Assembly (NCBI RefSeq): GCF_042477335.2
Contig: NC_091245.1
Span: forward strand, 36,094,501 to 36,158,500
Direction of reading: 5' to 3'
DNA length: 64,000 bases
Source: Ovis canadensis
Lineage: Eukaryota > Chordata > Mammalia > Artiodactyla > Bovidae
The number at the start of each line of letters is the position of its first letter. Within the stretch, counting starts at the first letter, position 1. The translations under genes were made by a program, and so were the position numbers. Below, in pieces: positions 1 through 11,099 of this stretch. The notes beneath the pieces were generated by a model. It was not told the DNA's origin. It saw nothing but the letters and a program-made list of their open reading frames with translations, and made no database searches.

Positions 1-94
1 AGCTAAAAGTTTTACATGGATTAAATCATGTAATTCTCACAATAATTATAACGGGTATGTCTGTATGTCTGTATGCATGTATTGTTTCCCCCAG

Positions 95-185
95 ATGAGT
101 ATCTCCAACAGATGAGAATCTGAGGCTTAGAGAAGGAAAGTGACTTGTTCAAGTTCACCCAGCAAGAAAATGCTAGGGCTGGAAT
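95..185 (-). repeat. MIR SINE fragment (antisense)
   Basis: The stretch reads like an antisense MIR core: a 'gatgagaatctgaggcttagag' type block is followed by a 'gtgacttgttcaagttcaccca' type block, the usual order in reversed MIR copies. It is diverged and short. MIR is an ancient tRNA-derived mammalian SINE with no coding capacity. Confidence 0.5.
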
Positions 186-1225
186 AAAAAAACTGTTGAC
201 TGTAACAGTTATGCAAAGCAGTAACAATAACAAAATGTCGGTGTAAAAAACACAATGAAAAAACTGGTCTGGGAGGAACCCTGAAATTGACAAGGAAACC
301 TGGCCTTGGCTCTGCTCTGTGAATTTGAACAAATCATTCCACTTCCCCAAATTTGTTGCATAACAGAGGCTGTGAAATGTACCCTATTCCATTTTAAAGC
401 CAGGACACAGAGGCAGAATACTTTGCTAAAGAAGATGGCATAATCAGGTTTTGCCAGATTCAGCCTTCTAGAAATATCAAAATTGGAATCAACCACTGTG
501 GCCAGTCCTCACTCACTCCATCCTAGCACCATTTGTTCTTGTAATCGTCATCTCAGCAAAGTTATCAGATTAGAACAAAAGGACAAAGAGGCTAAATTCC
601 CTGTTCAATTTAAAGATCTGTAGTCGAGGTGTAAGATAAAAAAATTTGGTCTTTTCCCTTGATTATCCCAAGGTTCCGCGGTCAGGCAGACATGTGGGTA
701 GAAGTCAAGTCTGCAGATGGACAATGTTGAGTCTTGGGGAACAAATATCCTATGGTTGCTGGTGCCGGAGAGCAGCACAAAACCATTCGAGGTCTATCTG
801 GGGGTATCCTTTTCTGTTCGACAAAATACTGGGCATCACTTAGACGATAACTGAAACTTCTCAGTGTGGTCAGATGAAGATGGTCTGCTTACAATATATA
901 GACCATTGACGTTGTTTGGTAACATATCAACCTCTCCCACTGTCCATTCATGGAGACAATTTTCTTTACTCATTTCCACTGGTCCAGAGCTCTTGTCTTT
1001 AATCTAGTGTGGGACCCTGGGCATAGAATAATGACCCTTGCCAGGGCCAAGCAGGACTAGACAGGAGCAACTTAAACTTTGCTAGGAGCGTAGATATTGG
1101 TGGAACACATCACGCACACCTCAGCCTAGCCCCACCTCCACCTCTTATCCAGCACTCTGTGCACAGAGAATTAAACTCAGCACAATGACTGGCTCTGTGC
1201 TGAAAAGTATTTATAGAACAAATGG
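186..1225. other. Unique, AT-rich DNA without recognised gene
   Basis: I see no convincing exon, repeat family or RNA gene here. Open frames of 60-110 codons occur on both strands but have no recognisable domain and overlap each other in opposite directions, as expected by chance. Bases around 300-360 may be a weak sense MIR remnant. Confidence 0.4.
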
Positions 1226-1301
1226 GTAAATGCAGACATAGAGTCAACAATTTCACGTCTGGATATTTATCCAAAGGAAATACACAGTAACTGAAGAAGA
1301 C

Positions 1302-1516
1302 GTTGTTGTTGTTTAGTTGCTACATCATGCATGTCTGACTCTGCAACCCTATGAACTATAGCCCGCCAGGCTCTGCTGTTCATAGGATTTCCGAGGTAAG
1401 AATACTGGAGTGGGTTGCCATGTCCTTCTCCAGGGAATCTTCCTGACCCAGGGATCAAATCTGCATCTTCTGCTTGGAAGGCAGATTCTTTACCAATAAG
1501 CTACCTGGGAAGCCCC
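1302..1516 (-). repeat. Bov-tA SINE
   Basis: Full-length ruminant tRNA-derived SINE in reverse orientation. The 3' tail side begins with a GTT-rich tract, and the tRNA-like head ends 'ctacctgggaagcccc'. An 8-bp TSD, aagaagac, flanks it at 1294-1301 and 1517-1524, which shows that it inserted into the surrounding L1. Confidence 0.92.
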
Positions 1517-1626
1517 AAGAAGACACATGCATGCCTATGTTTATTGTAGCATTATTTGCAAAAGCCAATACACAGAGGCAACTTACGTGTCCACTGGTGG
1601 GTGGATAAGAAAATGATGTATATTTG

Positions 1627-1832
1627 AGTCTTAGTCATTCAGTCGTGTCTGACTCTTTGTGACCCTGTGGACTGTACCCTGCTAGGCTCTTCTCTCCATG
1701 GGATTATCCAGGCAAGAATGATGCAATGGATATCCATTCCTTCCTCCAGGGAATCTTCCTGATCCAGGGATCTAACCCAGCTCTCCTACAATGCAGACAG
1801 ATTCTTTTCTATTTGAGCCACCAAGGAAGCCC
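1627..1832 (-). repeat. Bov-tA SINE
   Basis: Reverse-oriented Bov-tA with the core block 'gtcgtgtctgactctttgtg' and a terminal 'gagccaccaaggaagccc' tRNA-like head. It sits in the same L1 as its neighbours. No clean TSD is visible because the flanks are TA-rich. Confidence 0.88.
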
Positions 1833-2326
1833 AATATATAGTGAAATATTATTCAGCCATAAAGAAGGAAAACCTGCCATTTGCAATAATGTTAATGGAT
1901 CTTGAGGCTTTTATGCTTAGTGAACCTTGAGATATTATGAAGAGAAAGACAAAGCCTGTATGATTGCACTTATATGGGGAATTTTAAAAGCAAATAAAAA
2001 ACTAAGTTCATAGTTACAGAGAACAGATTGATGGTTATCAGAGGCAGGAGATGGTGGAGGTTGGGGACTGAAAGAGGTGAAGGTGGTCAAAATGCACAAA
2101 GTTCCAGTCATAAAATAAGCCATGAGGATATAAAATGAATAGCATAGTGACTATAGTTAATAATACTGTGTTGTATACCTGTTGCTAACAAAGTAGATCT
2201 TTAAAGTTCTCATTAGACAAATTTTAACTATGAATGGTGATGGATGTATAACTAGACTGATTGTGATTATTTCACAGTATATAAAAATGTCACAATGCTG
2301 TACCCTGAAACTAGCATTTGTTTTTG

Positions 2327-2530
2327 TTTTTTAGTTGCTAAGTCGTGTCCAACCCTCTGTGACCCCATGGACTATAGCTTGCTCTGCTCCTCTGTCTACA
2401 GGATTTTCTAGGCAAGAATACTGGAGTGGGTTGCCATTTCCTTCTCCAGGGGATCTCCTGACCCAGAGATCAAGTCTATCTCTCTTGCATTGGTAGGATG
2501 ATCCTTTACCACTGAGCCACTTGGGAAGCC
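2327..2530 (-). repeat. Bov-tA SINE
   Basis: Reverse-oriented Bov-tA, from 'ttagttgctaagtcgtgtcc' to the head 'gagccacttgggaagcc'. The flanks carry a similar aaacta-type motif, possibly a degraded TSD. It is nested at the 3' end of the L1. Confidence 0.88.
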
Positions 2531-2582
2531 TCAAAACTAATATAGTGATGTTATGTCAATTATACATTAACAAACAATGTTA

Positions 2583-2660
2583 TAGGGTAGTAATAATTAA
2601 CGTCCTCTTAACAAATGAGGAAATTAAAGCCTAGAGAAGATGTGAATTGCTTTGAGTGGC
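2583..2660 (-). repeat. MIR fragment (antisense)
   Basis: The order 'aacaaatgaggaaattaaagcc' then 'tagagaagatgtgaattgc' matches the antisense MIR core. It is short and diverged. Confidence 0.5.
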
Positions 2661-2671
2661 TACTTACAGAA

Positions 2672-2945
2672 TAGACTTCCCTATGCTATACAGTAAGTTG
2701 TTGTTAGTATCTATTTTATATACAGTAGTGTGTACATGTCAGTTCCAATCTCCTAATTTATCTCTCACCACCTTCCCCCATGGTAACCATAAGATTATTT
2801 TCTACATCTGTAACTGTTTTTTTTTTTGTAAAGAATCTAAAAAGAGTTGATATATGTATATGTATAATCAATTCACTTTGCTCTACAGAAGAAAGTAACA
2901 CAATATTGTAAATCAACTATACTTCAATAAAAATTTTAAAAATAG
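2672..2945 (+). repeat. L1_Art-like 3' UTR, 5'-truncated
   Basis: The block 'ccctatgctatacagtaag' followed by 'gtaaatcaactatacttcaa' and an A-rich tail (aataaaaattttaaaaat) is the 3' terminus of an artiodactyl L1. It is a 5'-truncated sense insertion with no ORF sequence. Confidence 0.8.
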
Positions 2946-2960
2946 AATGGCTGGTTAGAC

Positions 2961-3197
2961 TCAAAAAAAAGTCTCAATGGCCATCATCAAAAAATTTTGC
3001 AAACAATAGATGCTGGAGATGTTGTGGAGAAAAGGGAACTCTCTTACACTGTTGGTGGGAATGTAAATTCTTACAGCCACTATGGAGAACAGTACTTCAA
3101 AAAGAAAAATAGAACTACTGTGTGACCCAGCCATCCCACTATTGGCCATGTATCTGGAGAAAACCATAATTCCCAATCCAATGCCCATGTTTCTATA
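2961..3197 (+). repeat. L1 ORF2 3'-region fragment
   Basis: The hallmark L1 ORF2 segment is present in sense: 'tggccatcatcaaaaaatt', 'gatgctggagatgttgtgga', 'cttacactgttggtgggaat', and 'acccagccatcccactattg'. The piece ends abruptly near 3197. It lies upstream in the L1 map relative to the 1.2-2.6 kb piece, so it is either a separate insertion or a rearranged one. Confidence 0.85.
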
Positions 3198-4029
3198 CTC
3201 TGCTAACTTGCTAAGTTGATGTTGATTAAATCACTCTAGTACTATTATTTTTACTTAAAATTTTCTCAGCGCTGAAATATGACAGGATTAACTTTTTAAT
3301 GTTTAGGTTGAACCTCAGAATTTTAGACCAGCATTCTGGAAACTAGATGGAGAACTCTACTTTGTGAAAAGGGAGACAGGGTTTCAGTAGGATTTTTATT
3401 CTTTCTACCCAAAGCATGTATGAGTTGTTAGAAGATATATGGGGTGGGGGTAAGCAGGCTGGACTTGTGTACCTTGGGTTATTAGGAAAAGATAGTATGG
3501 TGGTATGGTGGTTGGTGCTTCCATTCTTCTGACCCTGTGAAGAAAAGTTTTAGGAGAAATGGTCTAGGTATAGGGCTTGATGTTCACTCTACAAACAGGC
3601 CTCATCAATCCAATTTTAAATTGCTTCATGTCTATCGTGAATGAGGCTCACATTGCTGGATCAATGGATATACTTGAGTTCATTTACCATGTATTTATGT
3701 TCCTAAAAAGATTGACATTTGCATTTTTCTGGAGAGGAGAAGAGCTATCTTAAATTGCTTCCAAGGATGAGTCTACAGAAAATAATCATTTTCAAAAAAT
3801 TACTCTTGCAGCTCAATATTAATAACCATGACAGGTAACTCTTTTATTTGTCAAGGCATTAACTGAAGGGCCCGTTTAGCAGAAAGCAGCATTAAAATTT
3901 GTTTAGTACTTAAGAGATACACTGCATATCCCAAATTTAGTGCTTTAGTCAACTAGAGCATGACTTTGACCACAATGTTTCCATTCATTAAGCCAAAAAA
4001 TATACATTTGGATGAAAATGATAATAGTA
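3198..4029. other. Unique AT-rich DNA
   Basis: No gene, known repeat or regulatory element is recognised. The sequence is AT-rich and has no long open frame. Confidence 0.35.
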
Positions 4030-4230
4030 GCTAACATTTACTGAGTGACTATCTGATCTTGGCATTATGGTAGTCATTCTAGATTTTATTTAATCCCCAC
4101 CCCCAGCCTATGGAGTGATGACTATTCTCACAGGTTTATAGGTGAAGAAACTGAAAGTCACACAGTGTTCCGAAGCTGGGTCTGCTCCCAGGCTTCTCTG
4201 GCTGCAGATCTTCTGTATTCTTACCACATT
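4030..4230 (-). repeat. MIR fragment (antisense)
   Basis: It begins 'taacatttactgagtgacta', then 'ttatttaatccccacccccag', then 'ggtgaagaaactgaaagtcaca', the order of an antisense MIR including its 3' tail. Divergence is high. Confidence 0.6.
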
Positions 4231-4637
4231 TCAATACTAGTCTAAAACGTCAGAATTTAGACTCTGGGTAACATGTTGAAGTGTACTGAAGAGGGCATCC
4301 ACAGGCACTGAAGCAAGAAACTTGGAAGTAAATATCTGCATGGCTTAGAAAGTTAGATCAATTATTTGAGTCTTAATTTTCTTATGTTTAGTTTAATGAT
4401 GTACGTCTACAAGGCCTTAGGATTAAATGATAAAATGGGTATATGTCTAGCATATACTTTTCCATAATGTATAATTTCCTTTTACAGTCTAAGTTCCTAA
4501 TATCACATTCTGGCATATTTCTTTTTGGTTCTGTTCTAACTAGAACTAGAGAACAGTATTCAGGAATTGAGACCTCTCTCCCTATAGCCCCTCTTTCTAC
4601 CTGTTGCTTCCTTTTTGGTGTGTATACACATACACGT

Positions 4638-4860
4638 GTGCTTCCGTGGTGATTCCATGATAAAGACTCTGCCTTCAATGCAGGAGACCACTTGCAATGC
4701 AAGAGACATGAGTTCGATCCCTGGATGGGGAATATGCCCTGGAGAAGGAAATGGCAACCCACTCCAGGATTCTTGCCTTGGAAATCCCATGGACAGAGGA
4801 GTCTGGCAGGTGATAGTGAAATGGAGTCACAAGAGTCAGGCACAGCTTATCGACTAAATC
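4638..4860 (+). repeat. Bov-tA SINE
   Basis: Sense Bov-tA with a tRNA-like head ('gtgcttccgtggtgattcc'), the 'ggagaaggaaatggcaaccc' block and the 'cccatggacagaggagtctgg' type block. The overlapping open frames on both strands here (60-150 codons) are SINE-derived and not genes. Confidence 0.9.
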
Positions 4861-5937
4861 ACCACCCACCACACGTACAAACTCACATGGCTGTCTATAA
4901 TCTAGTTCCAGAATCTTCATATATCCCTTTTTTCTTACCTGTGTATAGAGTTGCACGTTTCTTTTTTAGAGAAGAAATGCTGTGGGTCATCTTGATTACA
5001 GGAAAAAAAAATCCCCAGGACAATGATCCAGAAAGTAGAGTTATGAGTGATGGGGCCGGGGAGGCGGGGCAGCAACTGCTCTCATTAATAAACTAAGAAG
5101 AATTTGGAGGTGGTCAGATGACGAAGGAGAACAGAATCAGAAAAGGAAAAGGGGCTAATAAGTGGCAAGAAATTAATGCTAAAGAGATGAAGAAAGCCAA
5201 AATTTCAGAGGCATGAAGATGAAATATAGCCATTGAGCAATTCTTAGTGTTGGATAGGGCTCAAACAGACTGAAAACAATCTTCTCCCAACTTCAGATGA
5301 GAGAATACACCAGGCGTTTGCTTCTGTCTCTCTTAAAATTTATCCCACTGAGATTGTATATAAAATTCCCCAAAAGGAACAAACCATTACAACAAAGGAA
5401 AACAGAACAAAGTATTTCAGTACATTTCTGAAGAGAGAAAAGTTTAGAGAAGTTTGGTGAATACAGCAAATGGAGATACTGCTGCTTAGAATGTAGTACT
5501 CTGGGCTACAGACAAAGTGTGTAGCCAGATTGGTCAGGTGGTCACCAATCACAGTTCGGCTTTCTAGCATATTGGAAGGTCCTTTTTCTCTCTCATTGGT
5601 GAAATTCGGGTCATTGACTGGGTTCATAAAAAGAAAATGTGGGCAGAATTAATGTTTGCTTCTTTGCAGCCTGACCCTGAAGTGCCCTGAGCAATCCTCC
5701 ATGAACTCTTGCTTTCACACTGCCTGAGTGTAGAAATTTCTCCAGAGGATTCCAGGGGATTGTTAGTTGTTCAAAAGCAAAGGAAATCCATATGTGTTAC
5801 CCAGGCCTTCCTGTTTAAACATCAGTAAGAAACCAAGGACCAAAAGATAAGAATCAGTGACTTGAAAAAGGCCATTCAGAATGAGTAATGTACTAATTAA
5901 CAGTAAAATAAATGTAAAGAAGATTATACTTAGTCAT
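4861..5937. other. Unique DNA without recognised gene
   Basis: No recognisable exon or repeat is seen. A 95-codon minus-strand frame at 5340-5627 has a hydrophobic C-terminal half but no family resemblance, and nothing around it suggests a transcription unit. Confidence 0.35.
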
Positions 5938-6065
5938 ATTGACTTAACAAATATTTAATGAACACCTGCTATGTGCCAGGCTTTTCCAGATGGTGAGACT
6001 GTTGAAAAAAGACAAGAGGGCTTGTCCTCATGGAGTCTAATTTTAAATAGGCCTTTTAAAAAGAC
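5938..6065. repeat. L2/MIR-type ancient repeat
   Basis: The block 'ttaatgaacacctgctatgtgccaggc' type followed by 'ctcatggagtctaattt' is the conserved 3' sequence shared by many L2 copies. It is non-coding and ancient. Confidence 0.6.
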
Positions 6066-6194
6066 ACATAAAATTAAATGTAATTTTTCATAGAAGTAAA
6101 TTCTTTGTGGAAAAAAAAAAAAGGCAATGATTCAGAAATCATTGAAAGAGGGCTACTTGTGATCAGAGAAATTGTTGTTGATTAGGTGATTATT

Positions 6195-6478
6195 CAGAGA
6201 AGGCAATGGCACCCCACTCCAGTACTCTTGCCTGGAAAATCCCATGGATGGAGGAGCCTGGTAGGCTGCAGTCCATGAGGTCGCTAAGAGTCGGACATGA
6301 CTGAGCGACTTCACTTTCACTTTTCACTTTCATGCATTGAAGAAGGCAATGGCAACCCACTCCAGTATTCTTGCCTAGAGAATCCCAGGGACAGGGGAGC
6401 CTGGTGGGCTGCCATCTCTGGGATTGCACAGACTCAGACACAACTGAAGCGACTTAGCAGCAGCAGCAGCAGCAGCAG
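6195..6478 (+). repeat. Bov-A2 dimeric SINE with (CAG)n tail
   Basis: Two BovA monomers in tandem (about 6195-6330 and 6340-6478) are joined by a linker rich in 'ttcacttttcactttca' and end in a (CAG)n tail. The TSD aggtgattatt flanks it at 6184-6194 and 6477-6487; the last two bases overlap the tail. The 189-codon and smaller frames in this area are repeat-derived. Confidence 0.95.
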
Positions 6479-6756
6479 GTGATTATTAATTTGAAAGTAT
6501 AATGGTAAGAAGGAGCCATTCATGCAAAGATCCTGAACACAGTATGTGGGTGAGAGATCAAATAATTCAAAGTTCATGGAGCAAGGAAGAATTTGGTATG
6601 TTCAAAAAAGAAAGGGTCACTTTGGTTGGAGCACAATAGAAGAGCATGTATTGGAAAGAAGTCATTTTGGAGTATTCCCCCAAACCTCATGACATATCTT
6701 GTTTAATTAGAGCACATTAAATAAAATCAGGAATTGGTTCCAGATTTACTTTCAGA

Positions 6757-7442
6757 TCAACATTCAGAAAACGAAGATCATGGCATCCGGTCCCATCACT
6801 TCATGGGAAATAGATAGGGAAACAGTGGAAACAGTGGCTGGCTTTATTTTTGGGGGCTCCAAAATCACTGCAGATGGTGACTGCAGCCATGAAATTAAAA
6901 GACACTTACTCCTTGGAAGGAAAGTTATGAGCAACCTAGATAGCATATTCAAAAGCAGAGACATTACTTTGCCGACTAAGGTCCGTCTTGTCAAGGATAT
7001 GGTTTTTCCAGTAGTCATGTATGGATGTGAGAGTTGGACTGTGAAGAAGGCTGACTGCTGAAGAATTGATGCCTTTGAACTGTGGTGTTGGAGAAGAATC
7101 TTGAGAGTCCCTTGGACTGCAAGGAGACCCAACCAGTCCATTCTGAAGGAGATCAGCCCTGGGATTTCTTTGGAAGGAATGATGCTAAAGCTGAAACTCC
7201 AGTACTTTGGCCACCTCATGCGAAGAGTTGACTCATTGGAAAAGACTCTGACGCTGGGAGGGATTGGGGGCAGGAGGAGAAGGGGATGACCTAGGATGAG
7301 ATGGCTGGATGGCATCACTGACTCGATGAACATGAGTCTGAGTGAACTCCGGGAGTTGGTGACGGACAGGGAGGCCTGGTGTGCTGCGATTCATGGGGTC
7401 GCAAAGAGTCGGACACGACTGAGTGACTGAACTGAACTGAAC
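6757..7442 (+). mobile_element. BovB LINE (RTE), 5'-truncated 3' end
   Basis: Sense BovB 3' portion encoding the end of the RT-containing polyprotein, with broken frames at 6780-7061 (contains ASGPITSW and GSKITADGDC) and 7101-7289 (contains FGHLMRRVDSLEKTL and GRRRRG). It ends in the typical 'gactgaactgaactgaact' tail. A perfect 11-bp TSD, ttactttcaga, lies at 6746-6756 and 7443-7453. Stops and a truncated 5' end make it inactive. Confidence 0.95.
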
Positions 7443-7711
7443 TTACTTTCAGAAAATCTTGGTTCCAGGACTGGTGAAGAACTCTCAATAGAATATCTTG
7501 TTTAACTTACCGAATTTACAGATGAAGAAGCACAGATCCAGAAAGGGGTGAGGAATTATGTGTGGTCATCCAGCCTATTAGAAGTAGAATGAGGTAAACC
7601 ACTTGAAGCTGTAATTAAGTCTCTAGCAAAAATTCTTCAGCTCTGTTTCCTAAACCAGGATAATTATGATTTGAAGAACTAGATAAAAAGCCAGATATAT
7701 CAGTCCCACTC

Positions 7712-8055
7712 AGTTGTTGTTATTCAGTTGCTAAGTCATGTCTGACTTTGAGACTCCATGGACTGCAGCATGCCAGGCCCTTCTGTCCTTCACTTTCTCC
7801 TGGAATTTGCTCAGATTCATGTCCACTGAGTTGATGATGCTGCCTAACCATCTCATCCTCTGCTTCCCCCTTCTCCTTTTGCCTTCAGTCTTTCCCAGAG
7901 TCTTTTCCAATGGGTCAGCTCTTCTCTCTAGGTGGCCAAACTATTTGAGTTCAGCATCAGTCCTTCCAATGAATATTCAGGATGGATTTCCTTTAGGATT
8001 ATCTGGTTTGGACTCCTTACAGTGCAAGGAACTTTCAAGAGTCTTCTCCAGCACC
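7712..8055 (-). mobile_element. BovB LINE 3' fragment
   Basis: Antisense BovB, beginning with a GTTGTT-rich end and 'gttgctaagtcatgtctgac' and continuing through degenerate C-terminal coding sequence. An 8-bp TSD, tcccactc, flanks it at 7704-7711 and 8056-8063. It is more diverged than the copy at 6757. Confidence 0.85.
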
Positions 8056-8154
8056 TCCCACTCTAGGGAGGACATGCCAACTTAGAAGATTTGGTATGGT
8101 GTCCAGTACTCTGTATTTTAAAATGAGATTCAGGTAATTCTTAAGAACTGTGAA

Positions 8155-8266
8155 CACATGTACACCCATGGTGGATTCATGTTGATGTATGGCAAAACCA
8201 ATACAATATTGTAAAGTAAAAAAAAAAAAATTAAAGTACCAGATGCCTAAAAAAATTTAAAAAAGA
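8155..8266 (+). repeat. Short L1_BT 3' tail insertion
   Basis: A severely 5'-truncated young L1: 'ggtggattcatgttgatgta', then 'ccaatacaatattgtaaagt', then an A-rich tail. A 12-bp TSD with one mismatch, aagaactgtgaa at 8143-8154 and aagaactatgaa at 8267-8278, supports a discrete retrotransposition event. Confidence 0.85.
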
Positions 8267-8289
8267 AAGAACTATGAATATACAGTGGA

Positions 8290-8440
8290 GAGAACCATGA
8301 CCTTGCACTCAGAAAACCTAGATTCTTACTCCTAGTCCCCTCTTGGCTAAGAGTGTGGTAACATCTCTAAGCCTGTGCTTCTTCATCTTGGTAGTGGGGA
8401 CAGTGCCAGCCTAGCCTATCTTCTGGCTTTTATGGAAGAA
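8290..8440 (+). repeat. MIR fragment (sense)
   Basis: The order 'accatgaccttgcactcaga', 'aacatctctaagcctgtgctt' and 'cttcatcttggtagtgggga' matches a diverged sense MIR. Confidence 0.5.
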
Positions 8441-9407
8441 CCATTGCCCCCAGTTCTCCTGATTTTGATAAAGAGAGAGGCTAGTAAATAATAGCTATAA
8501 CCATGATAAATGTTTATGTACAGAATATAAAGTGCTTTCACTTTGATCCTCCTTGTCTTTCCTATTACTGGGATGAATAAAGCTGACTCAGTTCCCAGAG
8601 CAAAATCTGATTCGTCTCTCTCTATTCCCTATTCTCTTTCTACCCCCCCCACCTTTTTAAATTTTCTTTCTTCATAAGACTTTATCAGCTATTTATTTTT
8701 AAATGAAATGCATTCAGAAATACTCATTTGTCAATGGAGATGCTAGTTGAGGTACTGTTCAGGAAGAGAGAGGTATGCAATGCGTGGACAGTTGGTATTT
8801 CACACTATGCTCAAAGAAAAGTAAAAATCTCAGGTTCACAATATGATTCTTTAAAATATTTTTTTCTCTCTCCTTAAGGGGAAATAATTTTAGAAGATGC
8901 TGCCTCCCCTCTTCCCTACCCATTTTCAAGTTTCCCTCCAGGATATATGAAATACCGTTTAAGAGCTATACTTTTCCCTGTTGCATCATAGATTCAAGCA
9001 AAACTCCAGGCTGGTAAGAGTGGTGAAGAGTAAAATCAGCACAAATGATGCTGACCAATCCGTTCTGCTACCTAAACAAAGTGAAAAGTGAAAAGGGCAA
9101 AAAAGTTAACCTGGCTTTAGACTGTATAGTCATCTTAGTCTACTACAAAACATGACAACCATTTCATTACCTATATCACCTCCGAACAGATTAGAGCAGT
9201 TTTTTCTGAGCTGTTCAGAAAGGAAACTAGAGGCTGATATGAGCTTTTCCCTAAACAGAATCTTGACTGATGAGTAACATTTATCATGAACCTGGGAGGA
9301 GGGTGAGGTTGTGACGGGCCAGCGATTTGCTCTTTCTTTAGTAGGAAGAGGGCTGTGCTAGTTAAGAAAAACCACATGGGTTAGAAGTCAGAAGATTTGA
9401 CTCTTTT
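8441..9407. other. Unique DNA without recognised gene
   Basis: Contains a pyrimidine-rich tract and a short poly-C run near 8643-8650. No exon or known repeat is recognised. Confidence 0.35.
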
Positions 9408-9471
9408 TAAAATTGAGGTGTAATTGACATACATTATTAGTTTCAGGAGTATAAATGATGCTTTGATATTT

Positions 9472-10471
9472 GTTCAGTTCAGTTCAGCCACTCAGTTGTG
9501 TCCAACTCTTTGCAACCCCTGGAACCGCAGCACACCAGGCCTCCCGGTCCATCACCAACTCCCAGAGTCCACCCAAACCCATGTCAATTGTGTCAGTGAT
9601 GCCATCAAGTCACCTCTGTCGTCCCCTTCTCCTCCTGCCCTGAATCTTTCCCAGCATCAGGATCTTTTCAAATGACTCAACTCTTTGCATCAGGTGGCCA
9701 AAGTATTGGAGTTTCAGCCTCAACATCAGTCCTTCCAGTGAACACCCAGGACTGATCTTTAGGATGGACTGGTTGAATCTCCTTGCAGTCCAAGGCACTC
9801 TCAAGAGTCTTCTCCAACACCACAGTTCAAAAGCATCAGTTCTTCAGTGCTCAGCTTTCTATATAGTTCAACTCTCACATCTATACATGACCCCTGGAAA
9901 AACCATAGCCTTGACTAGATGGACCTTTGGTGACAAAGTGATGTCTCTGCTTTTTAATATGCTGTCTAGGTTGGTCATAACTTTCCTTCCAAGGAGTAAG
10001 TGTCTCAATTTCATGATTGCAATCACCATCTGCAGTGATTTTGGAGCCCAGGAAAATAAAGTCAGCCACGGTTTCCACTGTTTCCCCATCTATTTGCCAT
10101 GAAGTGATGGGACCGGATGCCATGATCTTAGTTTTCTGAATGTTGAGCTTTAAGCCAACTTTTTCGCTCTCCTCTTTCACTTTCATCAAGAGGCTGTTTA
10201 GTTCTTCTTCACGTTCTGCCATAAGGGTGGTGTCATCTGCATATCTGAGGTGATTGATATTTCTCCCAGCAATCTTGATTCCAGCTTGTGCTTCTTCCAG
10301 CCTAGGGTTTCTTATGATGTACTTTGCATATAAGCTAAATAAGCAGGGTGACAATATACAGCCTTGACATACTCCTTTTCCTATTTGGAAGCAGTCTGTT
10401 CCATGTCCAGTTCTAACATTTGCTTCCTGACCTGCATACAGGTTTCTCAAGAGGCAGGTCAGGTGGTCTAC
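9472..10471 (-). mobile_element. BovB LINE fragment with RT catalytic motif
   Basis: About 1.0 kb of antisense BovB inserted into the old L1. The minus-strand frame ending at 9881 (from about 10475) encodes part of the reverse transcriptase palm: GVCQGCILSP, then LRYADDTTLMAE with the YADD catalytic signature, then ASGPITSWQIDGETVET. The first residues of the nominal 208-codon frame lie in the L1 flank, so that frame is chimeric. It is 5'-truncated, has no clear TSD, and is not functional. Confidence 0.93.
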
Positions 10472-10782
10472 ATAATGCAAAATAATCAGCATAGTAAATC
10501 TACCCATTGTACATAATTAGAAAATCTTTTGTGTATGATGGGGACTTTTATGATCTATTCTTATCACCACTTTTGAAACATGCAATACGGTATTATTAAC
10601 TATAGTAACCATGCTACATATTTCATTCCCATGACTTTTATTACTGAGCATTTGTATCTTTTGATCCTCTTCACCCATTTTGCCCATCCCACCCCCTACC
10701 ACTGCCTCTGGCAACTACCAATGTTCTCTCTGTATCTAAGAGCTTGTTGGATCTTTAAAAGAATTCCACCTATAAGTGATCA

Positions 10783-11099
10783 GGAGCTTCCCTGATAGCT
10801 CAGTTGGTAAAGAATCTGCCTGTAATGCAGGAGACCCTGGTTTGATTCCTGGGGTGGGAAGATCCCCTAGAAAAAGGGATAGGACACCGACTCCAGTATT
10901 CTTGGGCTTCCCTTGTGACTCAGCTGGTAAAGAATCAGTCTGCAATACAGGGAACCTGGATTCGACCCCTGAGTTGGGAAGATCCCCTGGAGAAGGGAAA
11001 GGCTACCCACTCCAGTATTCTGGCCTGGAGTATTCCATGGATTGTATGGCCCATGGGGTCACAAAGAGTCGGACATAACTGACTTTCACTTTCACTTTC
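10783..11099 (+). repeat. Two-headed tRNA SINE (Bov-tA variant)
   Basis: Two successive tRNA-like heads are present: 'cttccctgatagctcagttgg' at 10787 and 'cttcccttgtgactcagctgg' at 10907. Each is followed by a 'gaagatcccct' block, and a single BovA body and tail ends the element. The perfect 11-bp TSD ataagtgatca at 10772-10782 and 11100-11110 encloses both heads, so they inserted as one unit. The same layout recurs at 21826. Confidence 0.93.

Larger units (their letters stand above)
1226..2570 (+). repeat. L1 LINE 3' portion, broken by three SINEs
   Basis: Sense-strand L1 3' sequence is recognisable in pieces: 'ggatatttatccaaaggaaa' before 1290, the 'tattgtagcattatttgcaaaagcc' type block at 1540-1570, and the 'attattcagccataaagaaggaa' type block at 1848-1870. 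It continues to an L1-like 3' end near 2570. Minus-strand Bov-tA SINEs at about 1302, 1627 and 2327 interrupt it. No intact ORF2 frame remains. Confidence 0.75.

Noticed and set aside
4388..4956. Overlapping 93-151 codon frames on both strands as candidate genes
   Set aside because: They coincide with a Bov-tA SINE and its flanks; the encoded peptides are translations of the SINE consensus seen at many other places in the window.
6764..7333. 189-codon minus-strand frame
   Set aside because: It is the reverse complement of the BovB copy whose true coding strand is plus; similar antisense frames recur opposite other BovB copies.
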